Shown in pieces: positions 52,950-62,897 of a DNA stretch of 64,000 nt (its first letter is position 1; each line of letters opens with the position of its first letter). Origin of the DNA: Gammaproteobacteria bacterium (GTDB lineage Bacteria > Pseudomonadota > Gammaproteobacteria > Pseudomonadales > Halieaceae); contig JAUICG010000019.1 of NCBI GenBank assembly GCA_030427485.1, forward strand, positions 1 through 64,000, given 5' to 3'. Made by a program: the position numbers and the translations under genes. The notes under the pieces were generated by a model. The model saw nothing but the letters and a program-made list of their open reading frames with translations, was not told the DNA's origin and ran no database searches.

Positions 52950-54098
52950 TTACAGGCTGTGCAGGTACAGCCCCAGGCTGATGCCGAGATAGCTGCCCAG
53001 CGCGTAGCCGATGACCCCGGTGGTCATGCCCGGGAGAATTGCGCCCGGGTTATTCAGGGCCCTGGCCATCAACGGCACGAAGGGCGGGCTGCCTACCGCG
53101 GCCACCGAGGTTACCATGAAGGTATCGCTGTCCACCCCGGCGAGCCGGCACAACAGCGCGTGCAGCAGCAAGCCGCCGAATACCGTCACCAGCAGGAACA
53201 CCGCGACCGTCGTATCCAGTTGCAGCAGTTCGTCAAAACTCACCATAGACGACACGGCGATGCAAAACACGTAAATCAGGTACATGCCGAGGCGATAGGA
53301 CAGTGCCAGCGCGCGCACCCGGTGGTGCAATGACAACAGGATGCCCAGCGTGGTCAGCGCGACGATCAGCACGGCGCTGTTGCGCTCGCCATCGGACGCC
53401 AGCACTTGCGACAGACCGAGAGCGGCGGCCACCACCAGGGCGCCAAGCAACAGAGCGGCAATCACCTGGCCCAGGTTGCCCCGCCGAAGCAGGGGCCGGT
53501 AGTCGTCCTCGTCGACCGGCTCCGGGTGTTGCAGCGCCGGCGAGGTCGGCCTGCTACCCGGTAGCAGGGTTCGGAACAAGGGGACACCGAGCGTCAGCAT
53601 CCACAGGGAATACACCGTGCCGACCACCGTATCCATGCTGTGGAACACGAGGTATTGCGCGTTGGGTATGTCCAGCCCGGTCCTGATCGCCGCGAGGTTG
53701 GGTGTGCCGCCGGTGTACACCCCGACCGACATGGCCGCCAGGTTGGCCGCCCGCTCCGGGTCGCTGTCGCGGTAGACGAAATACAGCAGGGTGGCCAGGC
53801 AGAACACCACGACCGTCGCAAACGCCATGGACAACAGCGCCTTGCCCGCCACCCGGGACCATTGCCGGATGTCGAGCGTGAATAGCAACAGTGGCAACGC
53901 CAGCGCGATGGTCACTTCGGAAATCCCCTGTTGAACACCCTGCGCCTGTGCGGGTATCACGCCGGTATTGCCGAGCACCAGCCCCGCTGCGTAGCAGAGG
54001 ACGATGACACCGACGCGGGCGGCCCAGCGCTGGTGGTGCGCCAGCCAGATGAGCAGGGCAGGTGCCGACAGGAATATCGCGGTAAGCAGGATCTGCAT
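52950..54098 (-). CDS. DUF819-family membrane transporter
   Basis: The 382-residue protein starts at the ATG at 54098, just before the first helix (MQILLTAIFLSAPALLIWLA). About ten helices are visible. The pattern MSVGVYTGGTPNLAAI and the second half SVAAVGSPPFVPLMARALN form two re-entrant-like repeats as in DUF819/YjcL proteins. The substrate is unknown. It sits upstream of the PLP lyase-like gene with 23 bases between, so co-transcription is likely. Confidence 0.8.
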   Translation of the reverse strand: MQILLTAIFLSAPALLIWLAHHQRWAARVGVIVLCYAAGLVLGNTGVIPAQAQGVQQGISEVTIALALPLLLFTLDIRQWSRVAGKALLSMAFATVVVFCLATLLYFVYRDSDPERAANLAAMSVGVYTGGTPNLAAIRTGLDIPNAQYLVFHSMDTVVGTVYSLWMLTLGVPLFRTLLPGSRPTSPALQHPEPVDEDDYRPLLRRGNLGQVIAALLLGALVVAAALGLSQVLASDGERNSAVLIVALTTLGILLSLHHRVRALALSYRLGMYLIYVFCIAVSSMVSFDELLQLDTTVAVFLLVTVFGGLLLHALLCRLAGVDSDTFMVTSVAAVGSPPFVPLMARALNNPGAILPGMTTGVIGYALGSYLGISLGLYLHSL

Positions 54099-54308
54099 TG
54101 TTATTTTTGTGTTGGAGTGAAGCGACAGCATACGCATTTTCCCGGCCGCGGGGAAATCCACAACCGGCGCGGGCCGGGCCTGCATCGCTGACGGATTTCC
54201 GCTGCAAGCGAATGCCGGGTGAAGCAGGTTCTTATCAGTCGCCCTTCCCAGTGCAGCGCCTTGAAGGCATCATTGGCGGGTCGAGACAACGGAGCCTGAA
54301 GCGCGAGA

Positions 54309-55134
54309 ATGAGATCAGCTCTTATCTTTTTTATTGCGCTGCAACTTGCGGGCAGCGGCGCCCACGCGCTGGATAACCGGGAGCGGGCCGCGGCGGAATC
54401 CGCGCCTTGCCTGGAGTGTCACGATGTCGGCCCCGATGCGAAAGTCCACGCCTTGCTCGCGGGTTCACACGGCCTTGCCGGGGACGATGAGGCCATGGCT
54501 GGCCGTCATGGCTGCGCGGACTGTCACGGTCCCAGCGCCGGCCACATCGCCGCGCCCGGGGAAGTCTCTGTGGATGTCAGCTTCGGGCCCCGCAAGCGGA
54601 CCACACGTGCCTGGACTGCCATCGGGGAATCGCCCATGCCGCCGCCGACAGCGTGACCGCAATGGTGCCCGAAGCCCTCAGCAGCAGGGAGATCACCCTG
54701 TTCTTCCCGGGCAACGCGGACAGTGAGTGGTTGCGGGAGTCGCATCCAGGGTGCCGCCGCAACACGCGGGCCAGGCTCCGGTCATCAAGCAGGCGCGGGC
54801 GCTCGAAGAATTGCTGGCCCAGGGCGAGTTTGCGGAATTGTGGCGGATTCAATTGCAGTCAGCCACGGTGCAAGAGAGCCTGGTTCTCGCCGGCGCCCAT
54901 TGGGAGCCGGCCAGTTCCATCTCGGTCGACCAGCGCTACCAGGACGGGCAGTGGCGGGTGACGATACGCCGCAAGTTGAGCGGTGCGGTGAGCAGGCTGG
55001 GGTTCGGTGAAAATGACAAATACACATTTGGCGTTGCGCTGAACGGCGCGACGCGTCCGGGGGGGAGTCACTGGGTTTCCCTGCCGATGACCTTCAGCGT
55101 CGATGGCGATGAAACGGATTTCAGGGTGGAGTGA
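54309..55134 (+). pseudogene. frameshifted multihaem cytochrome c with ethylbenzene-dehydrogenase-like domain
   Basis: Three successive reading frames make one protein. Frame 1 (from 54309) has a signal peptide, haem sites CLECH and CADCH, and VSVDVSFGPR. Frame 2 (near 54596 to about 54740) adds CLDCH and REITLFFPGNADSEWL. Frame 3 (to 55134) gives a heme-binding ethylbenzene-dehydrogenase-gamma-like domain ending YQDGQWRVTIRRKLSG, then HWVSLPMTFSVD. Each switch equals loss of one base or gain of two. Either two mutations inactivate the gene or the sequence has two errors. The intact form would be a periplasmic DmsE/NapC-like electron carrier. Confidence 0.75.
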
Positions 55135-55200
55135 CCACCCGGTAGTCGTTGCCGGCCCCCGATGGTCGCTACCGGCAGCGGGCGTCCGTCGCGCGTCTCC

Positions 55201-56724
55201 TCAGAAGGGGCCGGTCTGCCAGGGACCGGTGATTGCGAAGGTCACCCCCGGCGTCTGGATATTGACGTACAGGTACTCGCCCGCGGGATCGAAACACGCG
55301 CCCGCCCATTCGCTGCCGCGGTAATCACCCGGTGCGATGGCAGCGCGGCCGGGTAGCGCGGCATCGAGCACCAGGTTGTTCTCGGCGAATACGAAGGAAC
55401 TGCCGTCCTGCGCGATACCGAGCATCCGCGTGCCGCTGACCAGGATATCGTTCTCGCTGCTGCCGCCGCCATCCTCGCACACCAGCAGGGCGCCCTGTGG
55501 CGTCACGGTGATGTTGTCGGGATTGTCCGCGGTGGCGCTGTCCGGGGAGACGAAAAGGGCGGTGAGTACCTCCTCGCCGGGTAGGTAGGCCCAGACCGTT
55601 CCCTTGCCCGCGGCGCCCCCGGAAGTGTCCACGAAATACACCACGCCGTCCTGGTACCAGCACCCTTCGCCGCGCCGGAAACTGGCGCCACCGTTGGCCT
55701 GTCCCTGCAGGAACGGACCCGAACGACCGACGCCCTGGATCGCGGGAAAACCCTCGAGCGGCGGTACCAGGTTCTCTGGTGGCGCAGCGGGGTTGGGTAC
55801 CGCTACCCACTGGACGTCGAACGAATCTCCCTGTACGGCGAGCCCGAGATCGAGGCCGGGGCTGCCGGCAACAGCCAGCATCTCGAGTACGCCGCCGCGC
55901 TCCAGCGCGCCGGGCTGTTGGCTGGCGTCGGACGGGGTATAGCGGTAGAAGCCCGACAGCGGCCCATTGTCTTCGGTCAGGTAGACACGGGAATCCCGCG
56001 CATCGACCGCCACCGCCTCATGGGGCATCAAGCCCATGTCCACAATGGGTACCGCGGAGGCGGACCCGAGCGCCGGGTCGGGGACCTCGAACACGAAGCC
56101 GTGGTCCCTGGCGCCGAGCAGGCTGCCCAGCGTCATCGTCTCCTCGCAGGTCAGCCAACTGCCCCAGGGCGTAGCGCCTCCCGCACAGTTGCCGATCGTG
56201 CCGGCAAGCGTGGCGCGATCCTCAATCAACTGTCCGCCGCGCATGCGCAGGGCCGTGGTGCCACCCCCCAGGCCCGCGAGCACCCCGGGGAATACCAGGT
56301 CGTCATACACCGGTGCAATGCCGTCCCCGATGACGGGCAGGGGCATGCCCGGCAACACCACGCTGCGTTCATGGTTGCGCATCAGTATGCATTCGCCGGA
56401 AGAGCCCCCCTGGCCGCTGATCACGGCCATCCCGTCGTGTCTGTCGGGCGTCAGCGTGCCGTCGCTCATGCTATCGCCCGTCCAGCCAAAGGAGTGGTAG
56501 CTGAAGCCCTGGGGAAGTTGCAGCAGCGGCAGCCCGGTCGTGCCGTCCGCGACCGGCGCCAGCGGCCCATAGGAGGTGGCGGGCTCTTGCGAGAGGCGGT
56601 TGCCGCTGTTGCTGCTGTCGCTACAGGCTTGCAGGAGGGGTGCGAGGCCGATGGCAAGTGCAGTCTTGCCCGCACCGGCGATAAATGCGCGACGATCCAG
56701 TGGCTGTTCATGGGACTTGTGCAT
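55201..56724 (-). CDS. PhoX/DUF839 family protein 1 (Tat-exported)
   Basis: The 507-residue protein has a Tat-like leader (LDRRAFIAGAGKTALAIGLAPLL) followed by a Cys in LLQACSD, possibly lipidated. The body is a beta-propeller of the PhoX/DUF839 type with GNCAGGATPWGSWLTCEET, a segment typical of this family. Some members are calcium/iron alkaline phosphatases; most are uncharacterised. A paralogue follows upstream on the same strand, 178 bases away. Confidence 0.82.
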   Translation of the reverse strand: MHKSHEQPLDRRAFIAGAGKTALAIGLAPLLQACSDSSNSGNRLSQEPATSYGPLAPVADGTTGLPLLQLPQGFSYHSFGWTGDSMSDGTLTPDRHDGMAVISGQGGSSGECILMRNHERSVVLPGMPLPVIGDGIAPVYDDLVFPGVLAGLGGGTTALRMRGGQLIEDRATLAGTIGNCAGGATPWGSWLTCEETMTLGSLLGARDHGFVFEVPDPALGSASAVPIVDMGLMPHEAVAVDARDSRVYLTEDNGPLSGFYRYTPSDASQQPGALERGGVLEMLAVAGSPGLDLGLAVQGDSFDVQWVAVPNPAAPPENLVPPLEGFPAIQGVGRSGPFLQGQANGGASFRRGEGCWYQDGVVYFVDTSGGAAGKGTVWAYLPGEEVLTALFVSPDSATADNPDNITVTPQGALLVCEDGGGSSENDILVSGTRMLGIAQDGSSFVFAENNLVLDAALPGRAAIAPGDYRGSEWAGACFDPAGEYLYVNIQTPGVTFAITGPWQTGPF

Positions 56725-56902
56725 GGTGGCTGACTCCGTTTGAGGGTGGCCAGTATAGACGCTGACTGTTACCGGCAGATTACCCGCGGGTCGCTGTTGC
56801 CGCGCCCCAATGCGTGCAGGCCCCTAACGGGTAAGCCACCCGGGTTGAGCAGCGGGTCGCCGGGCGCCCCGGCGTTGCACCAGGAAGGGTGAACGATGCG
56901 GG

Positions 56903-58132
56903 CTAACCGAAATCCCCGGTGATTTCATAGGTAATTCCACCCTCGCCAGCGAAGGCGCCGGTGCCGCGTTGCGAGCTGAAGTACAGGCGATTGCCATAAA
57001 CAGCCGGGCCGGTAATTTCAGAGGTCTCCTGGTCGACGACCTGTGCGAGGGGATAGAGTTCGCCGTCCTGCGACAGGGCTACTATCTGCATGTCGCCGCC
57101 ATCCTCCGCCACATAAATCTCACCTGAGGGCGCGATGGTGATGTTATCCACGCCGGTAAGCACCGGTTCGTCGTAATTGTCATCGTCATAGAGCACTTCC
57201 AGTGAATTTCCGACGGTGTCAAAGCGCCAGATACGGTTGTCGCCCTTGGTGGCAATGAAAATCATACCGTCGCTGTAGGCGATGCCTTCTCCACCGTTGA
57301 AATCGCTGCTGGCGGCCACCTGGTACCGCGTGTGTTCCGTTTTTCCAGACGGGTCGGGAATAACGTGCCAGTTCAGTGATGCGCCTGTCAATGGATCGCC
57401 CACGACCTGCGCGACCTCCAGTACGCCACTACTCAAATCCGGATAGGAAGTCGGCGTGAAGCGATAGAGTTTTCCGTCCGGTCTGTCTTCGGTCAGGTAG
57501 AGTGTCTGCATGACAGGGTCTACCGCGACCGCTTCATGGGCAAAGGCACCCATTGCAGGTCTCGCAACAGCAGCGTTCACACCGAAAGGGTCGCACTCGT
57601 AGACCAGACCCAGGCCGTCACCCAGAAACTTTTCCTCGCAGCTCAACCAGGTATTCCAGGGTGTCTTGCCGCCAGCACAGTTCGCCGTACTACCCGAGAG
57701 AATATTGTAGGCGTTCACAATCGTGCCGTTGGCATCGAAGCGGATCGCACTCACGCCTCCGGCTCCCTCGGCAAACTGCTCACTGTTGGACACGTAAATC
57801 CAGCCACCGTCGCCGGCATCATAGCAAGCGCCGCCATCCGGCGCGTTATGCCAGACATAAGACGTTCCCTCAACGACCTGCGTGGAGCGAGCGACCACGC
57901 GGGAGGTAAAACCCGCCGGCAGGGCAACGCCATTCTCATCGGGAGCCTGCAGTTCCCGTGAGCGGGGAGCGACGAAACCATTGGAATTACCCGAGTCACT
58001 GCAGCCACTCAAGAGCGGCGAACCCAGTGACATACCAAGCGTGGCCAATGCGTAGCGCAGGGTTTGCCGGCGGCTGATCGCAAAGCCCGGGCCGGCCGTG
58101 TGCGTGTGATATTTCGAGGAAAACTGGCTCAT
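56903..58132 (-). CDS. PhoX/DUF839 family protein 2 (Tat-exported)
   Basis: The 409-residue protein has a Tat leader (ISRRQTLRYALATLGMSLG) with lipobox LLSGC. It carries ANCAGGKTPWNTWLSCEEK, the same segment as its neighbour, and AHEAVAVDPVMQTLYLTEDRP. It is 100 residues shorter and lower in identity, so it is an old duplicate rather than a recent one. Phosphatase activity is possible but not shown. Confidence 0.82.
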   Translation of the reverse strand: MSQFSSKYHTHTAGPGFAISRRQTLRYALATLGMSLGSPLLSGCSDSGNSNGFVAPRSRELQAPDENGVALPAGFTSRVVARSTQVVEGTSYVWHNAPDGGACYDAGDGGWIYVSNSEQFAEGAGGVSAIRFDANGTIVNAYNILSGSTANCAGGKTPWNTWLSCEEKFLGDGLGLVYECDPFGVNAAVARPAMGAFAHEAVAVDPVMQTLYLTEDRPDGKLYRFTPTSYPDLSSGVLEVAQVVGDPLTGASLNWHVIPDPSGKTEHTRYQVAASSDFNGGEGIAYSDGMIFIATKGDNRIWRFDTVGNSLEVLYDDDNYDEPVLTGVDNITIAPSGEIYVAEDGGDMQIVALSQDGELYPLAQVVDQETSEITGPAVYGNRLYFSSQRGTGAFAGEGGITYEITGDFG

Positions 58133-58376
58133 GATTATCTCTCTTATCTTGCCGTGATGGAACCTACCGGCAGTATAAGTGCTGTATATCCCGGTGCCAA
58201 CCGGAACGGCGACTACCCACGATTTTCGGCGAAGCAGTGGCGAAGGTGGACGACCAGAGGAGAAGTCGCTCTTGCATACCGCGCGTTTGGTGTAGACTGT
58301 CGATTGCTGCTATCGACCTCACTGCATCGGGGTTTTAGGTGGCGGGGTAGGCGATGACATCTCGAGGTGAACGTTT

Positions 58377-59462
58377 ATGAATCGCGTGTTGATACTGCTG
58401 GGTGTGCTGGTGCTGCTGCAGGCATGCAGCCACCCCATAGATATCGTCGGTGAGGGCGATGTGCTGTCCGCCAGCGGCGAGCGGGACTGCCTGCTGGAGC
58501 AGCATGACGCCGGCCAGAAAAACTGCAGCGAGAACATGGTGGTGCACGAGTACCAGGAAACCTACTATGCGGTGCCGCGCAGCGGTTGGCGGTTTCATCG
58601 CTGGCACAACTACTGCGGCGACAACCCGGGCAATGAGTGCAGTTTCAATGTGCCGGCTAACTTCGTGTACCAGAACTGGGGGGAAACCGCGCCTGCGCTC
58701 ACGGCGATCTTTCGGCCGACCGAAATCACCGGTTACAACACCCTGCTGATGGGCCACAGCTTTTTCAATCCCTTCGCCCAGGCAATGCCCTCACATGCGG
58801 ATCGGGCCGGCTTTGACGATCATGCGCAATCGCGGTTCTTTTCCGGCGGTGGCAGCGGCGCCCCGCAGGCGTTCTGGGAGAATGCGAGCAAGCGTGCGCA
58901 GATACAGGCCGTGCTCGACGGCGGCGACGTCGAACTGTTCGGCATGACCTATCACCCCGATTACCCCTCGCTAGAGGGCTACCGCAACTGGGTGGGCTAC
59001 GCGCTGGAGAAAAACCCCGATACGCGCTTTTTCATCGCCATGCCCTGGATACCCAACCCGGCGAGCTATGACGCCCAGTCCTATGAAACACTCTGGCAGC
59101 AGGTACATCCTGAAATCATGCACAGCATTATCGACACGCTGCGCAGCGAAAACCCCGGCGTGGATTTCTACTGCATTCCCTACGGGCAGAGCGCGGTTGA
59201 ACTGCGCAATCTGTTCAGCGCCGGCAACCTGCCCGAGGTCAGTACGTTGATAAGCGGCAGTGCGGACGCCATTTACCGCGACAGCCTGGGACATGCGGAT
59301 GACATTCTGCTGGCACTGGGCGAACTGGTGTGGCTGCGCGCAATCTATGGCGTCGACCTGTCGGGTTACAATTACAGTACCGGCTATACCACAGACCTCA
59401 AGGCCATCGCCCAGGCGATTGTCGACGCGCACGACCCCGACTACAGCTCACCGCTGGACTGA
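58377..59462 (+). CDS. lipoprotein resembling SGNH hydrolases
   Basis: The 361-residue protein has a lipobox LLQAC and a Cys-containing N-terminal domain. A hydrolase-like domain starts with LLMGHSFFNPFA, where Ser follows Gly-His. A late Asp and His lie in YRDSLGHADDILLALGELVW, where an Asp-x-x-His pair is expected. GAGGTGA precedes the ATG. I would call it a possible esterase; the family is not certain. It overlaps the radical SAM gene by 15 bases at the 3' end. Confidence 0.65.
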   Translation: MNRVLILLGVLVLLQACSHPIDIVGEGDVLSASGERDCLLEQHDAGQKNCSENMVVHEYQETYYAVPRSGWRFHRWHNYCGDNPGNECSFNVPANFVYQNWGETAPALTAIFRPTEITGYNTLLMGHSFFNPFAQAMPSHADRAGFDDHAQSRFFSGGGSGAPQAFWENASKRAQIQAVLDGGDVELFGMTYHPDYPSLEGYRNWVGYALEKNPDTRFFIAMPWIPNPASYDAQSYETLWQQVHPEIMHSIIDTLRSENPGVDFYCIPYGQSAVELRNLFSAGNLPEVSTLISGSADAIYRDSLGHADDILLALGELVWLRAIYGVDLSGYNYSTGYTTDLKAIAQAIVDAHDPDYSSPLD

Positions 59463-61163
59463 GGGATTGTCGAAGAGTCCAGCCGCAGGCTGCTCGATTC
59501 CAGCATCTGACGCGATCACCAGCGGGTCGAATGGAACTGCTGCGCCGGGCGCGGCTTCCTCGACGGTATGGCGCCTGGGTGCGGTGGGGCGGGGCATGTG
59601 GTGTATCAGGTGGCGCTGCCAGAACGAGATCAGTCCGATCCGATAGGCGAGGTAGCTACTCCAGCCGGGAATGGGTGCGAAGTCCATTTTTACCAGGTGA
59701 CTGAGCGCCCTGCTGCCGAAGAACAGCGCGCGCAGCACCACGCTGGTTTTCGGATAGAGTGGCTGGGGTGTCCCGCTGGCCTCCACGCGCTCGAGCAGTT
59801 TGTCGAACAACCAGCGTGGGGGTTTCCAGACGGCAAGCAGGTAGAGCAGCAGGTTGGCCACCCGGGGCGGGATGGACAGGTAACTGGAGTCGATTTCCTC
59901 GAGGTTGATGCCGCGCTCCTGCATGTCCCTGGCGAGCCCGGTATTGGGTATGACCTTGAGGGAAAAGATATTGAACGTGTAGGGGCGTGGCATCGCGTAC
60001 AGCATCTCCAGGGTGTCAATCACATCCTGGCGCGTCTCGATCGGGTTGTCGGTGATGATGTCGTAGTTTGGCGGCAAATGGTATCGGGGTGTGAAGTTTG
60101 AGATTATCCCGGCAGCTTCCCGTATTTTCTCCGGGGGTGTGGGGCGTTTGTAGAAATCCAGGATCGCCTGGCTGCCACTCTGTATGCCCATTCGAACCCG
60201 GTTCATTCCCGCCCAGGTGAGAATCTCGAACTTGTCCTGCCTGACGTAATTGGGGATCACGCCGAATACCATGAAAGGAATCTTGACCTCGTCGTGCCAC
60301 AGTTGCGCAAACTCTTCCAGTTGCCGGTACGGGATGGCCATGAAACTGTCGTCGTGGAAGCTCACGTGATTGACGTGGGGTAACCGTTCGCGCACCCGGT
60401 TGACCTCATCGACAATATACCTTGCGCTGGTATGGCGGATCTTGGTGTAGCTCGCATCGTTCTCAATGAACTTGGTATTGCCGCAATAGGAACAGCGAAA
60501 CGGGCACCCGATCGACCAGAGTGTCGAGTAAACCAGGCCCTCGTGCTTGATATAGTCGCCCAGGGTCATGGACTCGAAACCCTTCCCCTCGCGATAGATT
60601 TTCTCTCCCTCGCCGTAGTGTGGAAACGGCAGGCGGTCCATCTCGGCAGGCGTCATCAGCGGGAAGAAATCGTTCCTGATTACCTCCTGGTCACGCTTGA
60701 ACCAGAAATTTCGTATGCCGGTAAAATCGCGGCCGCTGTTGAGGCTGTCTACCAGCTGTTCAAAGGCAAATTCACCCTCACCCGTACAGATGGCGTCCAC
60801 TGGTGCGAGTATCGCGTCTTCCGGCTGGATGATCGGGTGAATTCCGCCCCACACGATGAACGCGTCGGGGCGCAGGTCGCGAACGCGTTTGATGACCCGG
60901 TGGGTGGTCCCCGCGTAGCCGGTCATCGATGAGAACCCGATCAGGTCCGCATCGGCCAGGCCCTGTGCGATCTCGTCGATTTCGTCATCACCCAGGTCGC
61001 AGGTGTCAAAGGAGCCGAAAAGGGCATCGCGCAAATTGTAGTAGCGCTTCGTTGTGACATAGTAGGATTCGGTATCGGGGTTTATGCGCGTTGAATAGGC
61101 GGCCATCTTGCGGAAACCGCAGGATGTTATTCCGTCCTCTAGAGACACCAACTTAATCCGCAT
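59448..61163 (-). CDS. B12-binding-type radical SAM protein
   Basis: The protein has 571 residues from the ATG at 61163 (a GTG at 61181 is an alternative). The N-terminal Rossmann-like domain (1-130) lacks the DxHxxG motif for base-off cobalamin but has IVWGGIHPIIQPE and CTGEGE as in this family. The radical SAM domain has the CPFRCSYC iron-sulphur site and HVSFHDDSFM. A C-terminal DUF4080-like helical part follows. It may be a methyltransferase or cyclase; the substrate is unknown. It is monocistronic. Confidence 0.82.
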   Translation of the reverse strand: MRIKLVSLEDGITSCGFRKMAAYSTRINPDTESYYVTTKRYYNLRDALFGSFDTCDLGDDEIDEIAQGLADADLIGFSSMTGYAGTTHRVIKRVRDLRPDAFIVWGGIHPIIQPEDAILAPVDAICTGEGEFAFEQLVDSLNSGRDFTGIRNFWFKRDQEVIRNDFFPLMTPAEMDRLPFPHYGEGEKIYREGKGFESMTLGDYIKHEGLVYSTLWSIGCPFRCSYCGNTKFIENDASYTKIRHTSARYIVDEVNRVRERLPHVNHVSFHDDSFMAIPYRQLEEFAQLWHDEVKIPFMVFGVIPNYVRQDKFEILTWAGMNRVRMGIQSGSQAILDFYKRPTPPEKIREAAGIISNFTPRYHLPPNYDIITDNPIETRQDVIDTLEMLYAMPRPYTFNIFSLKVIPNTGLARDMQERGINLEEIDSSYLSIPPRVANLLLYLLAVWKPPRWLFDKLLERVEASGTPQPLYPKTSVVLRALFFGSRALSHLVKMDFAPIPGWSSYLAYRIGLISFWQRHLIHHMPRPTAPRRHTVEEAAPGAAVPFDPLVIASDAGIEQPAAGLFDNPSVQR

Positions 61164-61542
61164 ATTGTTATATTCCGGCACTTTGTGGCCATAAACGCGA
61201 TACAGAACGCCACTCCTGGCCTCTGTTTCCGGTGGCTTGGTTAAACCGCGGGCGTAATTTCAGAGTGCGTCGCCGACTCTGGCCCGGGAGTTGGGAGCGG
61301 CTTTCGCAGACAATCCCACGACAGATCATAGCCTATGAAGCATTGTGGAGAGGGGCGTTTTTGTCAAGATCGAAAGTGTGATCCAGCGCCCAGTCTGCAG
61401 GGGTATGGCACTCTCGGGCGAGTCGTGATCCGCACTGTTTGCGACCTCGCCGGGTGCGGTGGCTGTCTGTATGCGCCAGCCTGTACTCGATCCTTCCTGT
61501 TGCACTAACCTGTTACCCCGGTGTTGAGTATCGAGGTCGCAA
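61164..61542. other. divergent intergenic region, 379 bases
   Basis: It contains a short hairpin CAGAGT-N9-ACTCTG near 61261. No gene, no strong promoter boxes are visible. Confidence 0.45.
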
Positions 61543-62823
61543 GTGGTTGGCACCCCTGGCACGACGGCATGGTTTTTCCTCATCTGCCTTGGCGCGGTGG
61601 AGGCCCTGGCCAGCGCCGTCGACACACCCCGGATAGACCCGGTCGTCAGTACGGCCGCACAGCCCACGTCGCGCTGGATGGTGCGGGCGAATGACCGGCG
61701 CTCGGTGCTGGTGCGTACCAGCGGTAACTCCCTGCGGCTGGTCACGACGATACCCGATGGCGATCTGGCGGTGAAAAAGACCGTGGCCGTCGACGGTTCC
61801 CGCCCCTGGGGAGACCCGCCGGACGTGGTCAGGCGTACCGGCGGCTTCTGGAAAATCATTCGCTCGACGGGCAGCATCGCCATTGACGGCTCGATAAAGG
61901 AAGAGGTCCATCCCGAGGGGCTGGTGATTGCCCCGGACGCAATTGTTGCCGATGGCCAGTGGCACCGCTTTTTGCCCGGCTGTACCGCCCACGACGTCTA
62001 TCTCAACGACCTCGACACCTGCTTTGACGCACTGCCGGGCGACACCCGCGGGCGGGTTATCCTGCAGGAGCATCGCTATATCGTCTACGAAAGCTGCCTG
62101 CGCAACACCTGTGACGGACAGGGTGTACCCGTGTTCTTCGAGCAAGAGGTCCGCTCCGTGTTGCGCATGGCGTACGACTCCGTCACATCGTGTGGCGGTG
62201 ATTTCCTGCTCACTGAAGAGCAGTGGTACTGCGAGGGCTGGGGTTGGTGCGGCTTCGCCAATACCCGTCCGGATGCGGACGTCCCGGCGTCGGTGGGGCC
62301 GGTGCGCCTGATTGAAGAAGACGTCTGTGTCGACAGCAACGACGCCCTGTGCCGGACGCACCAGAATTACTGTACCGCGCCTGCCCGCAATACGCCGGTG
62401 CGGTCACCTGCCGGGCAGATCCCGGTCTACCGGTTTTATGACCCGATCTTTGTCAACCACCTGCCTTCCAGGGATGCCAACGAAGTGGGACCGGAGAATG
62501 GCTACCGCTTCGAAGGGCTCGCCTATCGCACCTTCAGTCGCGCCTTTCGCAATTCGAAGGAAATTTTCCGCTGCCGGGCGGCGACCAATAAACTGGAGAT
62601 GTTCGTCAGCGCTGATGTGGACTGTGAAGGAGCGGGGAACACCCTGGACGGCTCGATGGGCTTTGTCTCCACCGTAGCCAGCGGCGCCGCGCCGCGGGGT
62701 CTGTTTCGCTGCTACAACCCGGTGCTCAATGACCATCTTTCCACGACCGATCCTGCCCGGTGCAATGCTGACAATGGCTACATCGTGGAACCCGGCGGCC
62801 CCATCGGTTATGTTGCCGATTGA
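61543..62823 (+). CDS. secreted protein with DUF5648-like repeats
   Basis: The 426-residue protein starts at a GTG at 61543, and has a signal peptide ending near ASA. The first 270 residues are an unknown Cys-rich domain (SCLRNTCDG, GWGWCGF). The last 140 residues resemble DUF5648: VYRFYDPIFVNHLPSRD, then GYRFEGLAYRTF, repeated as FRCYNPVLNDHLSTTD. Such repeats occur in surface glycan-binding proteins. It ends four bases into the next gene's region but the downstream gene has its own promoter. Confidence 0.72.
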   Translation: MVGTPGTTAWFFLICLGAVEALASAVDTPRIDPVVSTAAQPTSRWMVRANDRRSVLVRTSGNSLRLVTTIPDGDLAVKKTVAVDGSRPWGDPPDVVRRTGGFWKIIRSTGSIAIDGSIKEEVHPEGLVIAPDAIVADGQWHRFLPGCTAHDVYLNDLDTCFDALPGDTRGRVILQEHRYIVYESCLRNTCDGQGVPVFFEQEVRSVLRMAYDSVTSCGGDFLLTEEQWYCEGWGWCGFANTRPDADVPASVGPVRLIEEDVCVDSNDALCRTHQNYCTAPARNTPVRSPAGQIPVYRFYDPIFVNHLPSRDANEVGPENGYRFEGLAYRTFSRAFRNSKEIFRCRAATNKLEMFVSADVDCEGAGNTLDGSMGFVSTVASGAAPRGLFRCYNPVLNDHLSTTDPARCNADNGYIVEPGGPIGYVAD

Positions 62824-62843
62824 TTGGCGTGGTAGACGCCGGT

Positions 62844-62872
62844 TTGAGCAGCCTGGGTATTGCTTTTATACT
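62844..62872 (+). promoter_or_regulatory. sigma-70 promoter of the LytTR gene
   Basis: TTGAGC (62844-62849) and TATACT (62867-62872) are spaced by exactly 17 bases, 26 bases before the ATG at 62898. Both boxes are close to consensus, so the gene is probably transcribed on its own. Confidence 0.6.
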
Positions 62873-62897
62873 CATGGACTTGCGTCCAGCTTGCCGG

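Noticed and set aside
61513..62361. 282-codon minus-strand frame inside the DUF5648 protein gene
   Set aside because: It is a shadow: His/Arg/Gly-rich translation, no start site, and the opposite frame has repeats and a signal peptide.
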